A stretch of DNA of 64,000 nucleotides, taken from Hyalella azteca (lineage: Eukaryota > Arthropoda > Malacostraca > Amphipoda > Hyalellidae). The notes beneath the pieces are model-generated. The model was not told the origin of the DNA and made no database searches. It worked only from the letters and a program-made list of their open reading frames with translations. Position 1 is the stretch's first letter, and each line of letters starts with the position of its first letter. The translations under genes were made by a program, and so were the position numbers. The DNA lies in the NCBI RefSeq assembly GCF_000764305.2, contig NW_025944160.1, positions 34,932-98,931 of the forward strand, read 5' to 3'. Positions 1 to 12,800 of this stretch are shown here, piece after piece.

Positions 1-3000
1 GGGCAAGAGTTACCTGGAGGAGGCCATCAACATCGAAGCCAAGGCGCTGGTGGAAGACCTCAAGAAGTACGGCGGTGAAGCCATCAACTACCCCGACAGC
101 TTCAGGACTGTGGCGCTCAACATCATCTGGCAGATGGTGGCCAGTGAGTTAATGTATTCATTCAATCTGCATTAATATAAAATCATCTGTATTAAAAGCG
201 TATTGATGCACAATAAAGCATTGAGTAAGTCAGCAGCTTTTTCTGTACGACACTTAACTGTCCTGCATTCGCTCATAAGCATTCAACGACTGAAATCTAA
301 ATGAAAATCTACTCTTTTCAGGTACGCGGTACGACCTGCGCTGCAAAGACGTTGAATGCATTTACCGCCTGACAAATGAATTTCGGGAGAAGTTCACAGT
401 TTTGTCGTTATTGCCTTCGTTCATCCCGGCGTTGGGTCTTCTGCCCAAGTCTTTAAGACATTTTCTTTTTGGTGATGACGTTATCGACCGCTTCGCCGAA
501 GAAATGATAAATGTCGTGAATGTTAGTTAATTTTTTCAATGAACTGCTTGACAAGAATAAAACGTTTAATCATTACAGCTCCGACGCTCTGCATTTGCTG
601 ATATTTCGTATCATTTTTATTGTAAAGGAGAGTATCGAACATTATTTTTTTGGTCCATGGACCTAAAATCGAATTCGAGAAAGTTAATCTCCACAAGCCC
701 TTTAGTCCAATACAAGAATTTAACGTCGTCCAGAAAAAAAAACACATCTTCGTTTGGGAGCCCCTACAATCTGTAATGATGCATATGTGCCCCCAGAAAT
801 GTATTGCTCCTAGACGGAGTGGTGCATGTGTGAACCATACCAGTTATGCCAACACTTATGTATATAATATACTCGCATTGTTTTACTACATAAATAAGCG
901 CAAAAATGATAAGGTGTGAAATTTGTCTCGTGCTGTGCAATTGACTTACCATGTGCAATTCAGTTTTCAATGTGTTAAACTTGATCTATGGTCAAAATTA
1001 ATTTGCCCGTCTATCCCTTTTGCAAGGAAGCTGTAGACAAGCACCTGGAGGACTATGACCCCGACAAACCCCGGGACCTCATAGACGAGTACATCAAAGA
1101 CATGAAGGAGAGCGAAGGAGACGACAACTCCCTCTTCAGGAGAGGAGGTGGGGAACCTCATATTGATGTAGATCGCATTAGTTGCGTTCGATGAAACGCG
1201 TGGTTCTACTAATTATTCAGTTCACATTGTGGCGAGCCTGATGTTGGACTTGCATGGTACGCAATGCGTCCCAGTTTTTCAACCGCCGCACATCTCCCAA
1301 CGCGACTGGATGGTAAAATGTGCATGCGAACCTGTCCTCGGTAGAAGCTGCTCATTATTCGTCAGACTGGCTCCAACATAACCGCCTTATTGTCGAGGTT
1401 CTGCGTACACGATCTTTATATTGTACTACTGATTGTTGCCATTCCTTGTACTTTAGTCGTGTCTTATAAAAGTCTCCAGCCTATCTTTAACGTTGCCAAG
1501 ATTGTGGCAAGTATCCAGTAAATTGTTCTGCTGGATCGTAGAATTTAACGAAGATCGTTGTATCCAACTGAAGTTGATGGAGTTGCCACGTTGCTTCCGG
1601 AGTGGGACATATCAGGGATGCCAAATGGCCCAAAAAACGGCCAAGTCCGTAAATAAAAAAGGCCTATAACTCAATATTTAATAGTGTATTTGTAGGTTCC
1701 GGTGTAAAAATTCAATTTTTTGCAGCTTTTTAAATTTAATTCGGAAGCATTCCTAGCATAAATTTTAGTAGGCCAACGCACTTAAAAAAAACTAAATCCC
1801 GGAATTTGTCCGAAAAAACCGTCAGGCAAACCCCGTTTCAAAATAGTACAAAAATTGAAATAATAGTACAAAATTAAGCAATCGGACTCATGTTGTTATA
1901 ATTCTGCACAATTCATCTTTCGGCTGGAAATACTTCCTCAATTTTTCTAATCATCCACGTACCGTAGGGCCCCACTGACAGGAACCCTGCGAAGCTTAAA
2001 TGTAGCCCGTTGTCCCGTTACAATATGATAAATTTATACTAGTAAGAATAAACTTAACAAAGATTGACTGCATATGTTGAAATGAAGTAAATTTATGGTA
2101 AGTAATCAATATGAATCATCATAATGAGTCACGTCACATTTCAGCTCTGAATCAAATCATCAATGAACTCTTCTTCGCGGGCTCCGACACCGTGCATAGC
2201 ATGATGAAGTGGGTGGCCTACCTGCTCGCCCGGTATCCAGAGTACGCAACGAGGATGCAGCAGCAAATAGACGCCGTCGTGCCCAGGGACCGCATGGTGT
2301 CGCTCGACGATAAACCGAAGTACTTTAGTAAACCTATTTAACATATCATTTTTTATTTTCGCATCAAATCATTGTTTGTTGTATTCTACTGGATCAAAAC
2401 CGAGTTTGCTTGACAAAAAGTTATTGATGCTCGAAGTTCACTGAGAAGTCACACATGCTGGTGTTTTTTGCAGTTCTTACAACACTTCACTTTAATTTCA
2501 CTTTTGCTTGTCTGCTACAAATCTCATAATCGACATTCAACACACTTCTACCTGTCCAATCGATCTTAAATTTTGCACACTTGCATAAAGTCGGAGACAA
2601 TGCATGTGATTGACAGAATAAATAATTTAAAAAAATTAATTTTTTGGCATATTAAAATAATATATGAAAATAAGTTTTTCTTAAAATTTAAAGATAAAAC
2701 TAGAAACTCATTGTACATGTGAAACATAGGAGACACTGGGCTTTTCAGAAGAGTTGCCTGTAAGAAGTAATTTTTAATCTTATGTTTTTACCTCTACAGT
2801 CTTTGGTTCACTTTAATGTAGATATGATCATGATATTGAATTCGTATTTCAATACTTCTTCTGCAGAAATTTTTTACTTCATATCTCGAAAATTGAGCAC
2901 CACAATTTCTATTTCAAATTTAGAATGCAGTATTTTTCTTTTCATAATTAATTGCTTCTTGAACTAAGATACTAACTTGAAATAACAGCAGTTAAATGAA

Positions 3001-3958
3001 ACCTTGCTTTTGTCTTACAGCTTGCCTCTAATTGAGGCTTTCACAGTTGAAGCTCTACGGTATTCATCAATGCTTGTGTTCAACATTCAGAGGTCCGCTA
3101 CCCGCAACACAAACATCAACGGTTACTTCATACCCAAGGTTTGTTGACCATGAGATTTTACCAGGATCCTATCATACTGTTAGACTAGGATCCTATTTGT
3201 ATATTCATGTTCTTAAAACACTCTTCACAATAGTAGAATAAAGCATCTAATAATAATTTATCAATGGCTTTAATCTTCTTTTACAATGTTGTATAGAAAG
3301 CGATTTTTCAAATAAGTAAAATAACAATACGCGTGAACACCTCAAGCTAATAACAGCTGAATTATTCTAGGTTTCTGAGGAAAAAATCGTGAGGCGGACG
3401 TTTTTAGGCACCGCACGTTTTCCTTTTAATTACAGGGAACAATAGTGTCTGTGGCGAACTACTCCATCCACCACGACCCGCGGTACTGGGACGACCCCCA
3501 CAAGTTCTACCCTGAACGATTCCTGGACGACAGCGCCACCAAGTACACGGCCCCCAAGCAGGGCTTCTTTGCCTTCGGTTCTGGTGAGTGAGGCCTTGAA
3601 CTAAGCTTAGCTTGAACTCAACTGACCCTTCTGAGCAGGGTCAGTTGACCCAACTGACCCTGCGGAAAAATATTTTTCGGTAACTTTAGGCTTAATTTAA
3701 CTTCTTCGTTAAATTTTTAAATACCGTGAACAAATTATCAAGAAAAAATTATCAACAACAGGTCGGCGTCAGTGCGTGGGGGAGCTGCTGGCCCGCATGG
3801 AGTTGTTCCTCTTCACCGCCGCCATCATCCAGCACTTCGACGTGCGCCCCCCGCACGGCGTCGACATCAGCCAGGATGAATTCGTTACTCTAGCAGGTTC
3901 TCATTTACCGTCAGATAAAAAGCTCATCTACAGATCCAGAATTTCGACCTCAGACTAA
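1..3958 (+). CDS. Cytochrome P450 gene 1 (CYP2-clan-like), 3' part, exons 5-11
   Basis: Heme-thiolate monooxygenase, expected on the ER membrane; substrate unknown. Exons by comparison with the complete paralogues: 1-143 (exon 5, lacking its first 4 nt), 322-521, 1027-1147, 2145-2319, 3021-3138, 3436-3583, 3762-3958. All join in frame with GT-AG introns. The exon 7 donor is the weak GTGGGG. Helix I AGSDTV is in exon 8, EALR in exon 9, PERF and FGSG in exon 10, and RRQCVG with the heme cysteine opens exon 11. The last exon is 12 nt longer than in its paralogues and ends RISTSD. I see no stop or frameshift, so the visible part looks functional. Exons 1-4 lie before the window. The family call is from motifs; the subfamily cannot be assigned. 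Confidence 0.93.
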
Positions 3959-5868
3959 CCTCTATCAAAATCATTACCGCGACATGCAATGTCAACGTTT
4001 CCACTTATTAGCGCTTTCAATCGCCCATGCGCTCGATATCCTCGGTAAGTGTCTTGGACATGGCAGTTCCAGGCTACGCTGGAGCCGCCGTTAATCTCAA
4101 TTAGTGGCCTATTGCCTCCATTATTAACATCTAACGACGGGAATTAGTCCTTGGCTGGCCTCGTAAGAACTCTACCGTATTTCTCGAACATTGCAACATC
4201 AACACTGACACAGTCAAGATATGAATTCCCCTATCCGTTGAGGTTTATTATCCAAAGCCGTGAAGGGCTTTGGATAATATTTAGCCAATATCAAATGTTG
4301 CTGGGTAAGCTAAACACTCACACGTGCTGTTCTTTTCATTACTTTACGAGGCCACATTGTTTGAATAAATCTCGTGTAAATCCTACCTTAGTTTTTTCTC
4401 CTGCTTACTATACCAGATATAAAATTCAGCACGCGCTCTTCAACTGAGTGAAAATGCATAACTTTTAACCTAAAGTGCGCAATTGATTCAAGTTTCAAAC
4501 AAGCCTGTATGATTCAAGGTGCTGCAAGCAAAATAGAGGGGCTAGTCTTTTTATCAGTGTGGCAAGTACCTTGATTTGAATAGAAGGAATTGTGAAATGG
4601 TAAAGAATACAGCTTTCTTTTCTAAGACATTGTTTGGCATGAAAATAATAACAGATTCTGAAAACAAAGAATGAAAATCTGAACACAAGATTTGGAAAGT
4701 ATGCAAGTTAAAAACAATCTAGAACATATGCAAAAGGTAAATAAGATGAATAAATAACAACGTACCAATATGCTGAACAATTTAGGGAGAGCTTCGAAAT
4801 TTTGCTCATCGGCTCCGGTAAAAAAAAACGATATCTATAGAGTCCAACTATTTTGTACGCAGGAGAAATAAGTAGAAATCTTCACAGTTATAGCATTAGC
4901 TTGCAGTATTTTTAAATTTTATATGCAGTTGTAATTCTAATGTCGAGATTTATATGCGAGCGGAATCAAGCGCTCTCGTATATGCATGAAGATAGTTTTA
5001 AAAGACAAGTTTGTTTAATCGACTGGCGCTGAACATCACGCAAAGGCAACTAAATTTGCGCCATGAAGGTTCTTTTGCAAGTCACGGTCTGCAGCTGAAC
5101 AGACCTTGATGAACATGTCAATGACTCGGCGGTTGTGCGGCAGTGACGATCAGAAGAAACTTCGAATCCTTGATGAAATGTACGTATGTAAGATTTTATT
5201 TTTTGCATTTTTGGAGTTTGTAGTTTAATTCATGTTAGAAATGTTCGTATTCCAATGTTTTTTGTGAGTATTTATCTTATTGTGAGGATTTATCGGAATT
5301 AATCCGATGGTCAACTTTTAGGGCGCTTGAATATATAAGTGAAAGAATATATAAGTGAAATGAAGGAAATAATCAATGTAAATCAGTTTTGTAACCTCGA
5401 CGACTGACTGGTTATTATATTTAGATCGTTTGGAGTCAGATCAAGCAGAAGAGTTCAACTTATTGCGAACACCGGAATTGCAAACTGTGTACGGGTAGAT
5501 CGTGCTGAATAATTCAAGATTTAACAGGTATTATACCGGCAACGATCTACAAAAGACGAATGGTGGAGCAAGCACTTGCGAAAATTTTCCAGATCTTCAT
5601 TACATCATTTGATTTAAATCTCATATTGATAGACAAAACTCTAGAAGTTGAGTGGAGAATGTGTTGTTTCACGATTGTGAACGTGGTGTTCCGGAACAGA
5701 AAAATTCACAGCTGCCCAATCGGCGAGTGCTACTCAGCATCGAGATGAATTGTATAGGTACTCATGTCGGGCACATCATTACTTTCTCTTAGGCGAATTA
5801 AAAAACTTTGAAAAGCACGCTCACGGTCAATATTTCAATGAGCTTGAATAAATATATAACTTCCCCAG
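3959..5868. other. Intergenic, no gene seen
   Basis: The 3' flank of gene 1, AT-rich. Open frames here (for example 4151-4447 and 5560-5748) have no recognisable domain and no paralogous counterpart. I see nothing coding in it. Confidence 0.5.
4364..4369 (+). promoter_or_regulatory. Candidate polyadenylation signal of gene 1
   Basis: First AATAAA on the + strand after the gene 1 stop, about 400 nt downstream. It is only a sequence match; the 3' end is not proven. Confidence 0.35.
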
Positions 5869-6965
5869 GCGTGGGCAGGAAGTAGCAAATAATTTCGAAG
5901 CCAGGGCGCTGATGAAAGACATATGTAGTATGGCGGTGAAGCCTTTGACGGCAAGCAGGACTATTATACGGAAAAAATCATCAGGTTTTTTTCAAGGTTT
6001 TCAGTATCATACGTGCTACAAAGAACTTTGCACCGTTTTTACCAGGCAGAGGAATTGCATATTAAATTCTTAAGGTTGAAACTTTCACCAGCATTTATTT
6101 TTATTTTTTCTGATAACGCGTAAAAAAATTCGTGGTTGAAATGAAGGAAGTCCTGAACATGTCTTCTATCTTATCCTTTGCTGCTGTTTGATGAAGAACA
6201 CTCATTTTAATTAAGCACCTGAAGGTTTTACACGTTCAGGAGAACATTTTTTAGTGGGATACAAAAAAATAATGAAATTTATATCATTATCGTGAGTGAT
6301 CGAATGAAGTAAGGCGAAGAAATTATTAATATAAAGAAAGAATTGTTGCTGTGTTTTTTCGATTGCCAAAGACCCCTTCAATTCGTAGAGGCTGCAAGTG
6401 AGCTGTAATTATTTAGATGAATAATGTTTACGCCGAAAAGAAAAGTGCTATTAGTGGCCTGAATATCGTCGCAATGAACAGCAACCAAAGGAGCGATGTA
6501 ATAAGGCTGAATATTTTAACGTGTCATTACTTCTGAATGCTTTTAATGAGCATCGATCATTAAACGACCTTCAAACAATATTTGATCCATGACAATTATA
6601 TCCATAATATTCCAGTATTAATGTATAGTAAAAATTTCCAGTTTTATCGTTTAAATCGATCGTTTATCGTTTAAATTAAATGTTTCCCAGAAGTCAAATT
6701 ATAACTTATTAATCAACTTAATACAGAAAACAAATTAACTATAAATTTTGTCTCAATAAATTTTGATGCAGAACCTGCTAAATTTCACCTGCTCACACAG
6801 CTTTTTCGTGCAGTGCTGCAACAGATCAAAATGACATGATCGAAACGGGATCAGACACAGTAAACTTCCAGCTGAAGTGGGTGGCCTACCTGCTCGCCCG
6901 GTATCCAGAGTACGCAACGAGGATGCAGCAGCAAATAGACGCCGTCGTGCCCAGGGACCGCAGGG
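5869..6965 (+). pseudogene. Decayed P450 copy: remnants of exons 5, 6 and 8
   Basis: Three remnants sit in gene order. 5869-5984 follows a preserved acceptor AG and aligns, with indels and stops, to exon 5. About 6003-6160 aligns to exon 6, and its end resembles the region encoding VEEMKNVVN. 6814-6965 aligns to exon 8. The first 58 nt of the exon 8 remnant are badly decayed, but 6872-6963 is almost identical to the working genes (helix I end through RYPEYATRMQQQ). Exons 7 and 9-11 are not seen. The exon 8 part has a counterpart at 27710-27857, so it was present before the unit duplicated. Confidence 0.8.
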
Positions 6966-7775
6966 TGCCAAGATGAGGCAGCAATTTCGTTCTAATATTT
7001 TTTCGCCGATTATTTACGTGCGTAGAATGAAAAGAGAGGATTTCAATAAGAGAGAATTTATAAATCGACCGCATCCGCCCAAAATTAAACATTTGAAAAT
7101 ATTATGAATGCATTCCCGTTATGTGATGTTTGAGTGCCGTCTCGACGGAGCCGGTTTGGTTCATGAATTTAAATATTCTATTTATAGCACTCGTCGGATC
7201 GTCGATCTAAAAATGCTAGAATTGTATAGCAAAAACATTCTCGATTTTAGTACTCCTATTAACATCGGGAGTAGCAGTATTAATATTAGCCGCTAGCATG
7301 CAATATTATATGAATTAAAAGAGACATAATGACAAAATAATTGTATAAATTGGTAAGTGAAATGTTTGATTGAAACTTGGTCCGTTTAAAGCAGCCCAAC
7401 GCTCTTTCTTCACTTTTTTTAATGTAAAAAATACTACTTAAACTAAAACTATATCGTTCACTGCCCAAAAGCTCTTGTGTACCAACAGTGTCGTACGGTA
7501 CTATAGTTTAGGTATCACTGCTCTACAAAATTCAACTATTTTGCAGGCGATATGTTACTGATACATTAGCGTATCTCCCTTCGTCCTACACCAATATTTT
7601 TTTCCTCGCTCAAGACTGGCCATATTTGGTAAATAAATTCGGTTGTTGTTGTTCAGTTCTGGCATGACTCTGCATCATGTGTTATCACGCAGATAGTCTA
7701 TCAGCCAGTAAACACTCCACTGAATGAGACTGCATAAACAAGTTATCTGACCTACCTCATGAGTTTTACTTTTTA

Positions 7776-9392
7776 AAGTGGGTGCAAAAAGTATCGGACA
7801 CATAGGAATTTTTTATTTAATTACAGCTTATTCAACAAAATAACACGAAAAAACACTATTCTAATGTAAATTTAATGTTTTAAATTGTATATTTTTAATG
7901 TTGACTTGATAATTGCATTTTTATAAAAGTCAGGTTCAAAAGAAAAAGTACCCAACACATAGGAAGCAAATTTACTCAATACCTCGTAATGTGACTTTTA
8001 GCAGCTATAACTGCTTTCAATACTTATTGTATCGGAATACTTGTTCACAAGACTAACACATGTGCTAATAGGAATTTTAGCATAATCTTCAATGCATATT
8101 TCTTTCAGTTGGTATGATTTCTTAGATCTCTCTCCTGTACCCTCAATTTCAATTCCCGCCACCGATTTTAAATCAGAATGAGGTCAGGTGATTGGCTTGG
8201 CCATTCCAACAACTCAATGTCCCTCTCCTGAAACCATGCAAGAGTTGCCCTAGCTGTGTGCTTGGGTTCATTGTCTTGTTTGAATATCCAACCTCGAGGA
8301 AAGTTCAATTTTTCGGCTGACTTCACGAGACATCTCCCAAGAATGCCCCGATATTTTTTGGAGTGCATCCTTCCTTCTATGTATGATTACCAATTTCCCA
8401 AGGCCTGTAGAAGAGAAACAACTCCAAACCATTATTCTGCCACCTCTAAACTTCACTGTTGGGACGGTATTTTTCGGGTGAAACGCAGAGTTCTTCTATC
8501 TCCAAATGCGAGTGACACAGTTCCGATCAAACAACTCAATTTTAGTCTCTTCTGACCATAATATTTTATCCCAAAAGATTGAAGGTTTACTCGCGTGTTC
8601 TTTAGCAAAAGTTCATGCGGTTCTTTGCGTGAATTTCCTTCATGTGAGGGGTTTTTCTTGGTGACCGAGAGTGGATTCCTCTCTCTCTCGAACTGTCCTA
8701 ATTTAATTCTTGCAAACATTTGTCCCACTTGATTGCAAGTCTTTTTACAGTTCAGAGCGATTAGGTCGAATATTATTCTTTACATTTCTATCTAAACTTC
8801 TATCTGTACGGACAGAAATTTTTGTAGGAGGCCCTAAACGAGGCAGACTAGTCGAAATACGGAATGATTTCCACCTCCAAACAGTGTAACCAACTGTCGA
8901 AATTGGGATATTTAACACAGAAGAAATTTTTATGTATCCCAAACCTTCTCTGTGTAGCTGAATAATTGAATTTCTAGTTGATTCAGACGATTCCGCTGTT
9001 TTAGGAATTGTTTAAGAGCGTAATATTTAGGCCACCTTCTAATGATGATATAAGGTAATGAATGACAGCAATTAAAAAGATTTCTATGACTTTCTTTTGC
9101 ATTCTAGAATATCTCAACATTTTCTGATTCTAGAATATTGCACGAACACAATAAATGAGAAATTATTGGCGAATCAAATTCTTTTTTTACTGTGTGTTGG
9201 ATACATTTTGAACCTTGATTTTTACAAAATTGCAATAATCAAGTCTACATTTAAAGATATTGTTGTTTTGATTTGATATTTGTATTTCCTATATAATTTT
9301 ACATTGGTATAGTGTTCGTTTATGTTATTTGTTGAAGAAACTTTAGGAAAATAAAGTTTTTCCTATGTTTCGGATACTTTGTGAACGCACTG
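7776..9392 (-). mobile_element. Tc1/mariner-family element 1, inactive
   Basis: A 1617-bp element flanked by TA on both sides (7774-7775 and 9393-9394). The ends form imperfect inverted repeats of about 33 bp beginning AGTGGGTGCAAAAAGTATC on the left. Size, TA duplication and the transposase remnant fit the Tc1 group. The second duplication unit has no element at the matching place (about 28617), so it inserted after the units duplicated. The same family occurs at 43487-45149. Confidence 0.9.
8168..8942 (-). pseudogene. Tc1-like transposase, frameshifted
   Basis: DDE/D transposase remnant that would cut and paste the surrounding element. Read on the minus strand from 8942, the first part has a helix-turn-helix-like DNA-binding region (VWRWKSF, RLGPPTKI). 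The middle is frameshifted twice, around 8740 and 8450. The last part carries the catalytic-core signature [13 protein letters not shown] and LLEWPSQSPDL, then stops before the normal C-terminus. No frame spans the gene, so it is inactive. The closest relative in the window is the copy at 43946-44872. Confidence 0.85.
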
Positions 9393-9439
9393 TAAGTCGT
9401 TGTTCGTTCATTTATAAGCTCGCTGGTTTTATCTTGACT

Positions 9440-9895
9440 TCTGCAGACGAGTGCTTGATAAAATGTTTATCTAGACCCCCGAGTATGCATTAATAATGTC
9501 TCAGGTTCTGTACCCTAACGCTGCATTTGCTTCGAAAGTTGCACTGCAACAGGTGGCAACGTTGGTAACGTTGCTCTGTTTCAGAAAATTGTGTCGAATT
9601 GTCAAGTTTTCGAATAATTTGTATGGGTTTCTGAGCCATCTTATGGTTAATCTGTTTTGTCTTAATCCTAATTCTAAAGAATACTCTTTTCAACATTGCA
9701 AAATGTCAAGAAATATTTAGATAAGCAAATAAAATCGACGGAATCGTTCTGGGGTATGAGAAAGGTTTTTTATAATTTCAAGCAATATATAACTTCTCGC
9801 TAATATCTACCAAACATATAGATTTAATATTTGTTTGGATACAAATTGATTAAAGAATACTAAATTTAATTTTAAGTTGCAGGATATAAGTCCAG
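9440..9895 (+). promoter_or_regulatory. Conserved 5' flank of gene 2, with likely 5'-UTR splice acceptor
   Basis: Aligns with 28650-29121 upstream of gene 3. Just before the start codon both have a pyrimidine-poor tract ending TTGCAG/GATATAAG, that is, an acceptor 15 nt upstream of the ATG. This suggests an untranslated first exon further upstream, which I cannot place. A 74-codon open frame at 9496-9720 has a relative at 28710-28928, but indels break the alignment, so I treat it as non-coding. Confidence 0.4.
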
Positions 9896-12800
9896 ATGTG
9901 GCTGGAGATTGTGTTGTTGTTTGTGTTGGTGTTGGTGTACGCGGTGCTGAGGGACAGGCGCCCCCGCAACTGCCCGCCTGGTGAGTCTTACAGCTGAAAT
10001 TCACTTGGTGTTTGATGGATCAAATGAAACAACATTCGATGAGTACTTATATAACAACTGAACTTTCATTAAAGCAAACTCACTTTATGTCTGTAATTCG
10101 TCTATTGTTTTATCATAATGGTCGGGTAAGTTCTTGGACTTCAACATTTGTTTGGAATAAATGCAAGGAATTATTCATGAGCGCTAATAACCTTATGATA
10201 TGTGAGGTTGATAACTACGATTGAAACTAATATTGCAGGCCCAGCGGAGATCCCATTTTTTGGACGACTTCCATTTATCGATGCAGAATCGGGCGAAAAT
10301 CTGCGAAAAACTTACGGTGATATTGTCATGTTGGTATCAACAGACAATTTTTATATTCTTATAATGATCATCATTGGGCTCATTAACAAAAGGATCAAAT
10401 TTACGCTAGTAATGTCACCAACTCATGACTACAGAATAAAATATGTGTAGAATAGAGCACGAGTTTACAAACCGCGGGAGATTGACGGTATTGCTAGTGT
10501 AAAGCCTAAAAGTGCCGAAATTCTCAAAGGCCCATATCTGTTTGTCTATCGAGCTAAATTAAACTTTTAATGATCAATGTAAGTGAAAATAAGAAGGGAT
10601 TACTTTCAATTTAAAACTTTTTGAGATTATTTCTACGGTTCTCATGAAATTTATTAACTAGCATTCGAGACTGTCAAAACTGATATGCTGGATTCCATAC
10701 CAGAAATATTCGTCATATCTTCATCATGTATTCCTCAACCTCGCAGGTATCGCACTGGGACGGTACGCTCGGTGTTCCTGTTCGACTCCGACACCGCAAA
10801 GGAGGCCTTGGCACGACTGGAGTTCGCCGACCGCCCAGATTTCTTCAACTCTTTCAGCTTGGACGATCAAAAACTTGGAGGTGAACACGATATATAAGTT
10901 AGTTCGCATAGCTTTACTCAATATTATATTACTTTTATTTTAATTTCCAACTTTCTGTGGTCGGTTTCTAAATGAGCACTGATTAACAGAGACCTTAGAG
11001 ATAGACGGCTGTCCTGCATCCTTCAGCGCCAAATTGTGTTGGGCAAGGCCTGCGCCGGGTTCAATTTCAATATTACTTCATTTCATGTTATATTTCCATC
11101 ACAATATTGAATTCATTATTCATAAGGTACTATATGTGAAAATAACAGTTAAAAGTGTGCCTGCCATCATTCGAATTGATGAGAATGCATGCTGTATATT
11201 TTATTTGTGATTAAATTGAAAATGAATCCTAAGATTACACAACGGGCTTCCATTTACTTCCACCAGGCGTTGTTAGCAGCAACGGTGTGCACTGGCAGCA
11301 CGACCGCCGTTTTGTGCTACGCAACCTACGCAACCTTGGTAAAATTGATAAGATTTATTATCTCGCAAATTTAGAATTACGTACCATATAAGAAAGAGAT
11401 GAAATTCAATTCGTGAATAGAACTGCAATAATTAACTACAAACACTAATTCAATTCTCATAATGAACTACCATGTAAAATCTGAATTTGGATCCCATTTG
11501 ACACGTTATCAATAATACAGGAATAAGGGGTGTAAATTTAACGAAAAAATCACTTGCACTTTCAGACATGGAGATAAATATTGAAAGGCAATTGGTAAGT
11601 CGATAATTTTTGAAGGTAGGAAGAATAGGTAGGTAGGCTCGTTAGGTTGCATTTTGGTTGCCCAATTTCTCACTTTCATTCAATCTTACCTTTCCAGTCG
11701 GAACAATGAATAACCTTGATCTGTAGGTACTACTACATTTGTCTCGACCTTTGTCGGACCTACGTTTTCTTTAAATTTGGTGTATGGATATCAGTGAACA
11801 GGTTCAATTTGCCTACACATGTGCTTTGTTGTCTCAACCTGCACAGATTCGGGATTAATTTTTAACCAAATGATGTCATTAAACATTTTAAAACTAAAAT
11901 AATGCGACAAACCTGCTAGCAGCTATTATTTATAATTCAATGGCGAGAATTTCGAATTGCGTAGTTTTATTGATTGTATAGCTCAGTGGCGGACGAAGTT
12001 AAAGTTACAGTATATTCTTCTTGTTATGCGTACTGATATTAGTGAAACATTGTTTTTTCTTTAATTCAAATACATATTTATGGTTTACTCCACTACCAGG
12101 AATGGGTAAGAATCACTTAGAGGAAGCCATCAACATCGAAGCCAAGGCGCTGGTGGAAGACCTCAAGAAGTACGGCGGTGAAGCCATCAACTACCCCGAC
12201 AGCTTCAGGACTGTAGCGCTCAACATCATCTGGCAGATGGTGGCTAGTGAGTCATTAATTTCTGTTTTAATCGAAATTTACCCAAACTTTTTGCAGATTC
12301 TTGGCATATGAAAGAAGTAAATAAATTTTTCGGTTCGAAAAGTAAATGACATAAGGTGAAAACTATCCATCTCTTGAGGAAGAGTATCAAATTCTGACTG
12401 CTTCTACCTTAATCACAGGACTGAGCTGAATTCATATTGATTTGCTCTCTTCCAGGTACTCGATCGGTACGATCTTCGCTCCAAAGAAGTTGAAGCAATT
12501 TATCGCATGACTAATGAATTTCGTGAAAAATTTTCCGTGTTGTCGTTATTACCCGTATTCATTCCGGCATTAGATCATCTACCTAAATCCATCAAGAATT
12601 TTTTGTTCAACGATGATATTTTTGATCGCTTTGTGGAAGAAATGAAGAATGTCGTGAACGTGAGTAGATTTTGCTGATAATAATTGATGACAGTTCAAAG
12701 TGTGTCTCTTTCGTGCCTGATATTTTGATGACTTTTACTTGGGCGAGCGCTGAAATTTGTTTTTACACTTAAGCCCTTCTGTGTGAATTAATCTAAACAT

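Noticed and set aside
4151..4447. 98-codon frame after gene 1
   Set aside because: No domain, no counterpart near the other genes, composition like random AT-rich sequence.
9496..9720. Open frame upstream of gene 2 with a similar frame upstream of gene 3 (28710-28928)
   Set aside because: The copies differ by frame-breaking indels in the middle; the similarity follows from the segmental duplication and no domain is visible.
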